The position numbers and the translations under genes are program-made. The notes under the pieces were generated by a model. The model had not been told where the DNA came from. It saw only the letters and a list, made by a program, of their open reading frames with translations, and did not search any database. A stretch of 64,000 nt of DNA from Gymnorhina tibicen (lineage: Eukaryota; Chordata; Aves; Passeriformes; Artamidae): NCBI GenBank assembly GCA_013399875.1, contig VXAZ01018984.1, positions 3,044,935 to 3,108,934 of the forward strand. Reading direction: 5' to 3'. Below are positions 12,311 to 22,988 of this stretch, in pieces. The first letter of the stretch is position 1, and each line of letters begins with the position of its first letter.

Positions 12311-12480
12311 TTTTTATAGCACTTTTCATTTGAAGAGCTCAAAGCGCTTTACAAGGATTGATTTCCCTAATTTTCGGATGGAGAGTGGAGGCACAAAGAT
12401 GCAATTATTTCAGTTTATATAGAATTTGTGAAAGACAGCAACTGAATTCTCTTGTTGTGAACTTCAGTCCTGCTGTCTCC
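12311..12480 (+). repeat. ancient amniote interspersed repeat remnant
   Basis: It contains TTTATAGCACTTTTCATTTG, then AAGAGCTCAAAGCGCTTTAC, then GTGGAGGCACAAAGATG and a late CAGTCCTGCTGTCTCCCT. The order and wording match a very old SINE or LINE-tail type found across amniotes, in which a GAGCTC-AAAGCGCTTTACAA block precedes a GGAAACTGAGGCACAGAG-like block and a final GTCCTG block. I cannot name the family from sequence alone (MIR- or CORE-type is likely). Confidence 0.5.
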
Positions 12481-13954
12481 CTAAAAAGAAATGCACATAT
12501 AGCATATGGAGTCTCTGTAGGTAGACTTGCAAAGACTTGTAAGGTCTTGAACCAAGAAAGCACTTAATTATATTAATAATGTTAAGCACATGACTTCAGT
12601 GTGGCTCATATGCTTAAAATTACTGTGTGCTCCCAGCTAGATTGGTGCCTGTATATGCTTAGTAGTATAATTCAGTTTATAGAAGATGCTTAAGCCTAGT
12701 TTGAGTGATATTTTCTAAGCTATTTTCCCACATTTCAGATGTACATAGAGCACCTGACAGCTACTATGAAATAAAACTTGTTGAACAGGGGAATGTCACA
12801 GCAGTAATGTTCTCAAGTGACAGAAGTTTGTTATTTCCTTTTCTGCTTGGCTCCCATTACAATCTAATTGTTCTCAAAGGGGAATTGAAGTTTGTATTCT
12901 GCAGTATATTTTTTGGGGAACAGCTAATAGCATTTCTGGAAAATTCACAGGGTAGGGTTACTGCTTCTGGTACTAATGGAGACCACTACGTCTGGTGACT
13001 TAATACCAGATGGTTTCTGGTCTCAGCATATCTTGATATGAATGAAGTTCATTCTCTACACCCATTTTGACTGCCTAGAACATTTGCTTTTTAGCAGCTC
13101 GTCCAAGGAACATTCAGAAAATGGGGTTGTTTGTTACTGCCTTGTGATGCAAAACACCCTTTTGTCCTACTGTAAAATGTATCCTACATAAAAAAAAAAA
13201 ACCTGTCTCCAAACCAGCCAACTCTCTCTGCCTCCTTTCCAAGAATACTGTGAGCACAGCCATTGTGTATATTCACATGCTTTAGCTGATGCCGCTTTTC
13301 TGAAATTTCCTGGGAATGTAAGCAGTTTTTAATTTATTTTTTACTTTTTTATTTCATTGCAAAACGAAAATAAATAGGAAAAGCTTATAGACCATAAAAG
13401 GAACTTTAAGATATGATAACACTGGACCCTCTTGGTAATGTGTAACGCATGGAAAGTTGGTTTTTATCAGTAGAAATAAAACTGTTCTCCAGTAGTGCAG
13501 CTTTCTGTCTGTGCAATAATGTCTGACAATTTTGTTTATGGAAGCCTGTCCGTGTGCAGCAGACAATAGGTAAAGACACACATTATTTGCATATAACCCA
13601 GAATACGAAATGTTTGTGAATGTCTGTAGCATGGAATGATCACTGACCGATACCTTTTCAGTACTGAGAGCTCAGGGAAGCAGGTGAGTCACTCGGCTTT
13701 CACATCAGCTGATTGCTGGACACTTTAAAAGAAGTATCAAGAAGTCAGGCAGATTTTGTGTAAATGCTGGCAATACCTATACGGAAAGCCAGGAGGATTG
13801 GATATGCTCTGTAGGGCTCTCTGCAGGGCTGGATCTGCAGTCTTATTCCATAAAACATTGGTCTAATGACTGCAGATGCAGACACGGAGAGGTCATGTGT
13901 GCAGTGATGTCTGAAGTTAAGATCTTCTGCCAGCTAAGTGGATATCTTTTAAGG

Positions 13955-14035
13955 ACTTAATCCTATAACTAATGAAGTCAATAGGAGATTATCAGTTGAC
14001 ATCAATGGACTTGGAGTCCGGGCCTCAAAGATTAA
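13955..14035 (+). repeat. possible ancient repeat remnant
   Basis: AATGAAGTCAATAGGAG followed by GTTGACATCAATGGACTTGG and GTCCGGGCCT resembles the old amniote repeat motif in which two 'TGAAGTCAATGGGAG'-like units are followed by GGGCC. Diverged; low certainty. Confidence 0.35.
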
Positions 14036-15956
14036 AGTAATCCTGTGCTAAGCTTTCAGGTGGCTGCTGCTCTTTCACACCTATATCCCAAAAAGTACGT
14101 GCCTTATTTCACTGAATTACTCTGTTTTTCAAAACAACAAACTCTGCAGCAAAACAGTCTTAAATTTTTTTCAATGTTTCTAAAACATTTTCTCCTGAAA
14201 CTACTTAGGGAAGTATTTATTTATCAGTTTTTTGTAGCCAGAACCCAGCTTATTTGGTACAAATTTTCTGCAAATTTGAATTGGAATAAATTTAAAGGGT
14301 TGGCTGCATTTTTTATGAGAATGTTACTTTTTTTTTTTAATTGACAAAATAGTAGTGAATTTTAAATATTTCAAAAAGAAAGTAATTAGTTTTTATTTGC
14401 CACTTAGCTTTCTTCTGGTGTTTTTCCAAGACAAAGGACAGCTTTTAAGTTGGACAGAAGATCAAAATGATATAATTCCTAATTAAACTGATACACAGAT
14501 AAGCCAAAGAATAGTAAATTAAAATGCATGAATGTCTTTTAAAGAATATACATAATTAAGGAAAAATTAACAGAACAGGGTGTCCTTGGACTTGTTTTTT
14601 CCATGTAGAACTAATCTTATAAATGCCTATTTCATGGATGCAATTAGAATTACATGTATGAACACTCATTTTCACTGTGGTGCGACTTTGCACCTGTGAA
14701 ATTACTTGCTCATATTTTAAGCATCTCCATTTTGCATATATATTTACAGAAAAAGGTCCTTGTTTCTCAACCCAAATTAGAGAAAATGTACTGAAAAGCT
14801 ACATTTCATCATGCGGGAATATTATTCTGCTTTTCAGTTTTCATTTCTGCATCCGATCCCTGGATTGCAATGGGTAATAATGGCTTTCTGATAAGCACAG
14901 TGACTGAAGGGATTTTTGCCTTCCTCCAGCTTCAGTCTGTCGGTGCCTGAGTGGTGTGAGGCTGGTACTCCTGGACTGTAAATGCCCAGCTAAGACACAG
15001 TGCTAGAAGTCACTATAAAATAACAAAATTTTGTGGAATTACCAAAAGATAAAGGCCTCAGCCAGCTGGGAAGCTTTTTTGATGCACACATCTGTCAGGC
15101 AGTTTCAAAAATAATAAGCACCTGCAGAAACCAGGAATTGTTGATGTTTGCTTTGTAGAAAGGAAGGAGCTGCAAAACCAAATGTGGACAAGTGAATGAA
15201 AGGAGGAGATAAACAGAGGTGTCCTGTCAGTGATACACAATTTATACTCTTATTTATACCGAACTTACACTTCGTTTGCATGAAATAGAATAACGTGTGA
15301 GGATTTAAAGGTAAAAAGGGTTTGGATCTGTGTCCCTGACTGTTAACAGAAGAAATTTATTCCCAGAGGGGGAGGCTTTGAGTTAGTATTTCTTATTGGG
15401 CACAGTAGAAAAACGAGTTTACTGTTTTTCTGAAATGGAGTGAAACAATTTGGAGCTGATTTTGCATAACATCTTTTTGTCTCCCTGCTTATCTATGGAG
15501 TAAAGATGTTTCTCCTTATATTCCAGTAATGGGCCTTCTTTCTGATCAGTGGCATACAAAAAGGGAAAGATGAGTTTTCTGTCCCAAAATAATAAAACAG
15601 GGGTTTAAAACTGGCAGGCATCAGGGAGAGTCATGTTTCTTGCAACAGGTACGTTTGTTCTCCTTTAGCAGTAGAAAGGCTGAAAGAATGCTTGAAATGT
15701 ACAATGTGTTGGGAACAGAGAGGCAGTATCTCCGAATAAAGGAAGAAATGAATGGAATAAAAGATTAGGAGAGAGAGACACACAGAGACAGAGACAACTT
15801 GAACACATACATAAAATCCCTTCTGGAGGCCCTTATCTAATTGCCTCATTTATCTAGTTTCATTTATAAGCTCAGTTTTATTCTGGGACACTCTCGGAGG
15901 TTGTGTGAGAATGGCTGCAGAATGACCTAACTGGCAACAGGCTTTCTACAGACCCC

Positions 15957-15979
15957 TTTTTTTTTTTTTTTTTTTTTTT
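15957..15979 (+). repeat. T-tract, 23 bases
   Basis: An uninterrupted run of 23 T, preceded by GACCCC. I see no mobile element attached to it. Confidence 0.95.
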
Positions 15980-16115
15980 GTATGCCAATTCTCAGGGCAA
16001 TTACTGCAGTTGCCCTTTTTATATCAGCATCTTGGGTGGCTAGGCCTGGGGTTTGCTCACTCTTTTTAATAGTATAATTTCTTTTGATAAATAAGCAGCT
16101 AGGATTTTTTGTGTC

Positions 16116-16135
16116 TTTTTTTTTTTTTTTTTTTT
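16116..16135 (+). repeat. T-tract, 20 bases
   Basis: An uninterrupted run of 20 T, about 136 bases after the preceding T-tract. Confidence 0.95.
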
Positions 16136-17789
16136 ATGAGAATACTTCTTTTCCACTGGGACTTCCTATGTACATGTGGGCTTAATGCAGATGCCTGCTT
16201 TCACACAATATAAAAGATTATTTAAAAATGAATCAAAACAGTTTCACAAACTATCTCTCCTCTCCCTCTAACCTTCACTTAGATTATTTATTAGTTTTGA
16301 AGTTTTTATGCAATGAGTGAGGGCAGAATTTTTTTAAAAATAAAACAAACTGAAGAATTTTGCTTAAATTTTGAAGGTGATTTTCTGGGTGCAGCACAGT
16401 CGATGTGAGATTTTGCTGTTGATTTGAATGAGGCCTGGATTTAATTCTTAGCTCTCACTGGAGTTTTATTTTCGGATTTCACTATTAAACTAAATTGTCT
16501 TTATTATTAAGATCAGAACTCTAGGATCATTGTTTTCTGTTCTCTGCATGACTATGGCATATATCTTATTGTGAATCTTCAATTTAGGTGCCATCTGTGG
16601 TATTTTTTAAGGAACTAAGCAGTGAGAAAAGAACTATCACATCTCCCCAGCTGGTTTTTGAAAATAACGTGTCACGATGGAGTTAAAGTTGGGTTTATTT
16701 TTAAATACATTTCATTGAAGAAAGTGTTAAAGATGTTATCTCTGTCAGATATTTAAACGTTGCTAAAATACTTCAGCGACTTTCTTGCTTTGCTGATTAT
16801 GAAGAGTGTAATAAAATCGTGCTATGTGACAGATTTAGACAGCTGGCTCATTCATGAGAAGTTCACATTTTTGTCACCCACGTTGAATAAGGAAAGATTA
16901 GATGCTAAGGTCAATTTACAAAAATGGTTGTCAGGACATTTTTTAATTGTAAAACTTTCTGTGATGGAATTCAGGGAAAAGACTAAAGGCAGAAAGCAGC
17001 GGAGACAAAGAGCTGCTATTAACCTACAGATGCTACCACAGGGTTCATTTTAAGATTGGTCACACTGCTTAGCCAATGAAGTGTTCGTGTGACTATAAGG
17101 GACCACCCTTTTCTGGGGTGAGAGGGCAATTTGGTCTTCATGCTCATTTAATCCCAAGATGTCTTTCAATGGACTGTCAGTTGAATCTACATTGTGCAAA
17201 ATTATGCATGCACTTTTTAATGCAGACCATTGTTCTCTGAGCACTTAACCAAGATTTCTCAACCAATTTCCATTTGGCATGAGGTCACTCGAAACCCAGG
17301 CAAACATATATGGAAGGCAAATGTAATCGTCTGCTCCTCGGAGCTGGAATGTGTGAGACACAGAAATGCAAGTATCGGTTATTCTGTAATTTCAGATTTA
17401 ATACTTGCTAAATGAAGACTGACAAATTTCTATAAAGGAAAATTCACTGCTTGTTGCTGCCCTGGAAAGATGATTTTACTACTGGAGAGTAACATGGCGA
17501 AAGTCTTTTAGATCTGTTTGGCTAAAGTGTTGTCAATTGTTGATGCATGAGCAGCTGCTTCTAAGGACCACAGGATGTGCACACTGGGGCTGCTCTTCTT
17601 TCTTTTCTTAGGCAAGATTTTGTAAAAACTGCAGTAGGTAGTTTGCAGGTAGTGCAAAGGAAACCTGATCCTTGGTAAGCAGTGAACAAAGAAACTGCCA
17701 GTAGAGCTGGAGATAAGAGGGCACCAGTTCTGCAGATACATCTAATTAATTAACACCTTAGAAAACCTGACTACAGCATGTACACCACA

Positions 17790-17795
17790 TTTATT
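17790..17795 (-). terminator. candidate poly(A) signal AATAAA for HHIP
   Basis: The plus strand reads TTTATT, so the HHIP-sense strand has AATAAA. It is followed by TGTGGTGTACATGCTG, a GT-rich stretch of the kind expected of a downstream cleavage element. Use of this site would give a 3'UTR of about 1.25 kb. Hexamers are frequent in AT-rich DNA, so this is a candidate only. Confidence 0.3.
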
Positions 17796-18586
17796 GATGC
17801 TTTTACAAAGACTCGGTTTTCTGTTGGCTCTCCAAGGAACATTTAGAACTGCATTTGGCAAGCACTGCTGTAGGTTTTGTACAAGTGACACCGTACACAG
17901 TCAGCACGTGCTCGTGTGAGCTGTCACCCCGGGACACTCCGTTCAGTGTGACATCGGCAGAGTGTGCCCTCTTACACTGTCCTGCTACAGTGAAAATCAC
18001 TTTGTGGACACTTACAACACATGCTGGAATTTCATAATGGTTGGTGGGCGTTTGCTTTTTTCCTCTTCCGGTGTAAGTGAGCACAAGTTGACACAAGGGT
18101 ACATTTCTAGATTAGATACACAACACGATAAAGTGTGGGTGTGTTTGCTCTCTCTTTCCCCATCTTTCCAATTAAGTTGGTGAAAAATGTAACTTTAGTA
18201 TTTTACAGGACATGGTAAAGCTGTCTCATCTAGGTGATGTCTATATTATAAAAATAAAATAAAATAATATAAATATGTAACACGAACCCAGTGCCCATCG
18301 TTAAATAAAATATATGATAAAAAGCAGACCTTCTAGGATGACTGGTTTTGAAATATGCGAATATAATTTAATTATTAAACACTTGAAACAATCTTGATAT
18401 TAAGCTGCGATAACCAGATTTTTGCATCTATGCTAGATAAAGAAATAGCATTCTGTAATAGTTACATTGATGAAAGTGAAGGTTACAGTCTTAAAATGAA
18501 TTGCCTAGATAGGAATGCATTAAGCAGTTCTGAAATATTGTCTCATGATGGAGTTCAGTTTACCTTAGAAACTGTTACGACTGGAT

Positions 18587-18592
18587 TTTATT
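18587..18592 (-). terminator. alternative proximal poly(A) hexamer
   Basis: AATAAA on the minus strand, about 455 bases after the HHIP stop. Its surroundings lack an obvious GT-rich downstream element, so it looks weaker than the site at 17790-17795. Confidence 0.2.
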
Positions 18593-18826
18593 AAGTCCAG
18601 CAGTTTATACAGCGATGTTTGGAAACTGCTTTCTCACTGCTATAATCAGATAGGTACAGGAACGACATTTCTGGGATGTCAAAGAAGCCATTAAGACATC
18701 AGGAAAGTCCTTTGACGAAAATGTGTTTTACAGTGGAATTGCTTCGTAAACTATTTCTCATGAAGAAATAAATATTAAAAAAGATTCCACTCTCTGCAAA
18801 ACCGTATTTGTGATAGCGGCTGCGTG

Positions 18827-18893
18827 TGTATGTGTGCACATATTGGATTTCGGGACGTCTGTGGCGACGCGCACCAATATTTACACACATACA
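18827..18893 (-). other. stem-loop in HHIP 3'UTR
   Basis: The arms 18827-18846 and 18874-18893 are near-perfect inverted repeats, with 18 of 20 Watson-Crick pairs. In minus-strand (HHIP-sense) RNA the C/A mismatch at 18837/18883 becomes a G-U wobble, leaving a single G/A mismatch (18839/18881). Inside the 27-nt loop a second stem pairs 18855-18859 with 18866-18870, again with one C/A that becomes a wobble only in minus-strand RNA, around a 6-nt apical loop. The lower stem contains ATTGG/CCAAT. Its function is unknown to me; it could be a protein-binding or stability element. It is short for a canonical pre-miRNA. Confidence 0.5.
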
Positions 18894-19044
18894 AGGGATT
18901 TTTCTGCACATTTGTGGATATTACACTTAAATTAATAAAGTAAATCAAATCACCGGTGTTTGTTGCAGGATAACAGTCTTTCAAAAATGACAGGATTCAA
19001 AACAAATGCCCGTTGAAAGTGGAGTTTCCAAATAGTCCCAGAAA

Positions 19045-19238
19045 CTATACAATGTAGCTGGTTAGATCCAGCAAATAGGATGTCATGTCTAGGATCTGAT
19101 CAAGAATACCTGCCCTTGTCACTCTTCGGATGTTTCTATCCACTTGTTCACACTGGGGGCCCAGGTAGCCTTTTTTACATAAGCATTTATTGGGCCTTAC
19201 ACAGACACCTCCATGTCGACAGGCTGGGTCACATTTTG
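19045..19238 (-). CDS. HHIP: HHIP exon 13, terminal coding exon (second EGF-like module and C-terminus)
   Basis: The acceptor is CCACAG|CAAAATGTGACCC. It encodes KCDPACRHGGVCVRPNKCLC, KKGYLGPQCEQVDRN, then IRRVTRAGILDQILDMTSYL and LDLTSYIV before the TAG stop at 19045-19047. Six cysteines form the second EGF-like domain. A basic stretch (RNIRRVTR) and a hydrophobic C-terminal segment follow. The latter was once proposed as a membrane anchor and the family is also known to be retained by heparan sulfate. The only difference from human that I see in the C-terminal tail is Leu for Ile in DQILD. Confidence 0.98.
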
Positions 19239-20510
19239 CTGTGGGTGAAAAAACAGCGATTTTCCAATTTGTTTAGTACATCACAAACCAAAAAAGATAC
19301 AGTACACATTCATTTAGAGCTTTTCTAACCTTGTCGTGATAAAGCATGTAAATTAAAAACAACGTAGAAAGGATGAAATATTAGGAGTGCTGAAAGCATA
19401 TTTTTTAAAGCTTTAGAATATTAGGGGGAGGAAGTAATTTTGTATGTCTGATAGGATGTCATCTGGGAAAGACTGATAAACTCAAATAACAGATTTTAAA
19501 AAAATGTTCAATTCCCATATTCAGGTTTCATTTAGAATCTCAGGCAAACTCCTTCAGGTATACTCAGAATTCTGCACTACGCACATGCCTTGGCAAAGCA
19601 GACTACACCTGACCAGAGATGCACTCCCTTAGCTCTTGAATCACTTAATGCTGGGACCAAAATTGAGTTGCTTTTAGAGAAAAGAGAACCAGAGCATTTT
19701 TTCAACCATTTTTATCAGTTATATAAGTTTCAAAGTTGTCTCTCTCTTTAGCAGATGCCTGATTTATCTATAGAGTTCTAGGTTATCAGCTTGCTTCAGT
19801 TTTTCAAATATAGCTCGTATTTTAAATTGTAGCCAGTGTTACCAAAACTGATCATCAATAACTTTAGTTGTGGATGTATTTTCTTCTGGGGTAGTCACAG
19901 CACTGTGATATATATATATATTGTATATAACATATCTTTCTTTTTCTGCAGGTGTTATGCTGTTTAATGCTATCTATTGCAATAAGCTTTAATATGTATT
20001 TATGGATATTTATAATACACTATAGAAATACAGGTTTCTTGATTTTATCCATGAGTTTCTTAATTACATGAAAAGGAAACTCACCTTGTACAGTAAATTT
20101 TCTTATTTAAACTATAATAGTAGCTTGAGGTTCAACTTAGAACATCCCTATTAATTGTTGTGTGGGATACAGGGAAGGAAGATCCTTAGTCTACCTATTT
20201 TCTGTGGCTTTCTTGCTCATTGTGTCTATCAAATTATCTGTCATAAAGCTGTGATCTTTTAAACAAAACAGGTTATTCAAGACCTGTATTGGAGGCATTT
20301 TTTACTTTAAGTTCCACTTGGACAAAGACACTTGGTAGAATGGGCCTCATTCTCTAAATATAGGAGGGCTCTGACTGACAAGTGAGGACAATTGAAGTTG
20401 GGCTATTTGGCCAGATTACTTCATCCATTTTTCTAACCTGCCTTCATTGCTGGGTTGTAGATGGCCAGCTCATGAATCTTTGCCAGTAAGATACATTATT
20501 AGTGATTAAT

Positions 20511-20532
20511 TCATTTCATTTCATTTCATTCC
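20511..20532 (+). repeat. (ATTTC)n short tandem repeat
   Basis: About four ATTTC units (TTCATTTCATTTCATTTCATT) in HHIP intron 12. Confidence 0.85.
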
Positions 20533-20589
20533 AAAGTCATTCCTACTCATCACTAAAAACCTGGAGGTTGCTGAAATTTACGCTCCAGG

Positions 20590-20655
20590 ACTTCATAGCT
20601 GGCCCTGCTTCACCAGGGCCCTCCTGAGTGCCCTTCCAACCTGAATTATCTGTGG
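20590..20655 (+). mobile_element. possible short CR1 tail remnant
   Basis: CCTGCTTCACCAGGGCCCTC followed by GTGCCCTTCCAACCTGAATT and ATCTGTGGGA resembles the last about 60 bases of a CR1 3' end. Too short and diverged for a firm call. Confidence 0.35.
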
Positions 20656-21595
20656 GATCCTTGTTTTCTCTCAGTCCCTGCTATTCTTTTGAGTTCTACT
20701 GCCATTATGTTAATGGTATCTGTGTGGGCATCTGGTCAAACTCGCCAACCAAATACGCCCAGTCAGAGGACTCCGCTGATGCTGAGGAACAACATCTTTG
20801 TAATAACATCTCCTGGTACCCAGGCTAGCTCTGGAGTATCTGCACTGGCCAAAATTACACAGCTCAGACAGAACCACAGCCTCTGAGACAGTGATTGCAC
20901 AGCTGTGGCACTCCAGGCTCATTCACCTCACCCCTTTGCTGGCACACCTATCGTTTTAGTTTGATCACAGTCACTTTTCCAAGTGACTTTTAAAATCTAA
21001 AGCAAAAAGATAGGACTTGATGAAATCACTGTAATAATGGATCACAATAACATTGATTATTAGCTGCTTTGTGCTAAGTTGTGCATAGAATTCTCTTTAG
21101 CAAAATGGAGCCATTTCATTTTGTAGGATCAAGAATGTACCAAAACTAAAAAAATCTGCATCAAGTTAGTGAAGTGCAAAATATGCAACGGAGACCTGCA
21201 GTTCTGATTTACCATCTTTCCTGACAAGTCCATTTGACACTGACAGTGATAATACTGCAAGTGGAAGGTGAATGTCCAAACACAGGATGTGTATTGACTA
21301 CATTGCCTTTCATTTTAAAATCTTGGTGAAAAAAAAGAATACTGTTGTTATATTTATGCTATCAATGGCATTCTGCACTGGCTCACAATGCATTAGATGT
21401 TTTAGAGTTGTACTCATCTAAAGACTTATTGTTCTCCTGCAGCGCACAAAATCAGTATTTTTTAATGTTGTCTTAGAACTGAAGGCCAATATATTCGTCA
21501 GCATATACCTGAAAATTTCTCTGAGCAAATAATTAAAAGCTAATTATGACATGTCACTGCTTTTTTCACTTGTTGCTATGAATCTATATACAAAC

Positions 21596-21744
21596 CAGCT
21601 CTGCAGAACTCTCCTTCCCAGCCTTGATTACAGCAGCATTTTCCTGTGGGAGTGCAGTGCCCATTCCGACAATGCCTGGAGCATTCAGATGTCAGTATCT
21701 GTGCAGGCTGAGCTGTTCTTTTGCATTCTTCAGGGACTAAAGGC
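21596..21744 (-). CDS. HHIP: HHIP exon 12 (first EGF-like module; residues 588-636)
   Basis: The acceptor is ATTCAG|GCCTTTAGTCC and the donor AGAGCTG|GTTTGTA. It encodes PLVPEECKRTAQPAQILTSE, then CSRHCRNGHCTPTGKCCC and NQGWEGEFCRA. The cysteine pattern (CxxxC, HC, CCC, FC) gives the first EGF-like domain, which begins near residue 607. A linker cysteine (EEC) precedes it. Intron 11 upstream is the largest complete intron in the window (10,258 bp). The last base G starts Ala637, completed in exon 13; human has Thr at 636 where this bird has Ala (from memory). Confidence 0.97.
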
Positions 21745-22291
21745 CTGAATAAAACCATGCAAACCAAGCAAAGAGTTAAAAGTTGGGATCAAGGAGAAAA
21801 ATTTTGATTTTTTTTTACGAAAGGCCCGATTCTCTGCTACAGTATTATGAGTGGGAGAAATCATGAGATTTCTTTTTTCCTCAGACAAAAACCAGTAAGC
21901 ATAGACATGATATGTTACAGTACAGAAAAATAGTGCTATTTGCTAGTAGTTCATGTAACTGCCTTCAGAGATCTTCTACAAAATTAAGCAATAGTCCTTG
22001 AGAATTCTTGAAGCATGAACCTGCCAAAACCAGCTTGCTGAAGGTTCATAAAGCTGCCAGCTTATTGCAGGCAGTATCTGATGGTGTCTTTTTGCATTTC
22101 TAGCTGATCTAGATTTCCCCTAAGAAAAGGGGAAGAGTAGCCTGAACAAGTTTTATGTCACACATTATGACGTGTAATAATTTGGCAGAAGTACTACCTC
22201 TGTCTACAAATTCAGCTTTACACTGCTGGCTTTTTATTTTGATATTTTCATGGAATGATATTTGGATTGTGCATTCTGGATGCTTATTTAA

Positions 22292-22530
22292 GCATCTGAA
22301 CATCAGGAAAGACTTTCTCACTCTGAGAGTGACCAAGCAGTAGCAGAGGTTGCCCAGAGAGTTGTGGAGTCTCCATCACTGAAGATACTTGGAAGTTGGT
22401 CCATGAAGATACTGGACATGGTCCTGGGAAACTGGCTGTAGGAGTCCCTGATTGAGCAGGGGGGTTGGACCAGGTGCCCTCCAGAGGCACCTTCCAAACT
22501 CAGCCATTCATCATCAGGTGATTCTGTGGG
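22292..22530 (+). mobile_element. CR1 LINE fragment (3' end) in HHIP intron 11
   Basis: A plus-oriented (antisense to HHIP) 3' piece: GAACATCAGGAAAGACTTTC, GAGAGTGACCAAGCAGTAGC, GTTGCCCAGAGAGTTGTGGA, GAGCAGGGGGGTTGGACCAG and CCTCCAGAGGCACCTTCCAA, ending in GGTGATTCTGTGGGA. It is diverged, with a small insertion around TGGTCCATGAAGATACTGG. Confidence 0.88.
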
Positions 22531-22913
22531 ACGTATGCATGAAGGAAATTCTAGTTCAGCTGACTTAAAATATTTCTGACACTGGATGTTTTGGTCGGGG
22601 TGATAGGAACATCCAAAAGCTACAGGTTCCCAGTAGAGGTACTGTGTTTTGTCTCTGCTGTAGGTTTGGTTGCACAGGTACAAGGTTGGAAACGAATGTC
22701 AGGATCTCCCAAGTGATCTAATCAAGTAATTGAATAGGATCATCATGGAAAATTAAGTTAATTAGTGACAAATACAAAATTAGTCATTTTCAAGGAAATC
22801 ATCTGAACTACAGGAAGAAGAGTCTAATAGTTTTGTGGAGAGCTTAGAGAAACCTTGGCCAAGTGTCCAGCTAGAATCCAAACAAACCAAAAACAAAACA
22901 AAATTGTATGAAA

Positions 22914-22988
22914 TAGAATAGAATAGAATAGAATAGAATAGAATAGAATAGAATAGAATAGAATAGAATAGAATAGAGTAGAATAGAA
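22914..22988 (+). repeat. (GAATA)n pentanucleotide microsatellite
   Basis: About fourteen GAATA units, with one GAGTA variant near 22977 and a degenerate GAATAGAAAA end. It lies in HHIP intron 11 and is likely length-polymorphic. Confidence 0.97.

Larger units (their letters stand above)
1..17787. other. downstream flank of HHIP, no intact gene recognised
   Basis: This is AT-rich, CpG-poor non-coding DNA beyond the HHIP 3' end. It contains CR1 fragments at 421-715, 1577-1950 and 6585-7137, a tRNA-derived SINE at 8090-8190, ancient repeat remnants at 12311-12480 and 13955-14035, and T-tracts near 16 kb. Degenerate minus-strand coding-like pieces lie at 6247-6582 and 7499-7823. Open frames elsewhere here are short and show no recognisable family or splice support. 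Confidence 0.6.
17788..19044 (-). other. HHIP: probable HHIP 3'UTR
   Basis: This is the sequence immediately 3' of the HHIP stop on the minus strand. No other gene model is visible in it. It holds two CpG-dense patches (about 17880-17960 and 18800-18875) in an otherwise CpG-poor neighbourhood, plus the stem-loop at 18827-18893. The distal limit is set by an AATAAA hexamer at 17790-17795, with a closer alternative at 18587-18592. The limit is inference; further poly(A) sites downstream are possible. Confidence 0.45.
19239..21595 (-). other. HHIP intron 12
   Basis: This 2,357-bp intron has the donor G|GTTTGTAT at the high-coordinate end and the acceptor ACCCACAG at the low end. It contains a possible short CR1 tail at about 20590-20655 and an (ATTTC)n stretch at 20511-20532. 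A GC-richer patch at 20660-20940 is of unknown origin. Confidence 0.9.

Noticed and set aside
17101..17108. GLI-like octamer GACCACCC here, with others at 30183-30190 and (inverted) 26264-26271
   Set aside because: HHIP is a Hedgehog target, but all three are followed by T rather than the consensus A, and about two such octamers are expected by chance in 64 kb.
18827..18893. Hairpin as a microRNA precursor
   Set aside because: The stem is about 20 bp with a large internal loop, shorter than typical pre-miRNAs. Kept as an RNA structure, not as a miRNA gene.
19080..19328. 82-codon plus-strand frame
   Set aside because: It is the antisense shadow of HHIP exon 13.
22318..22683. 121-codon minus-strand frame
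   Set aside because: More than half of it is the antisense of the CR1 fragment at 22292-22530.
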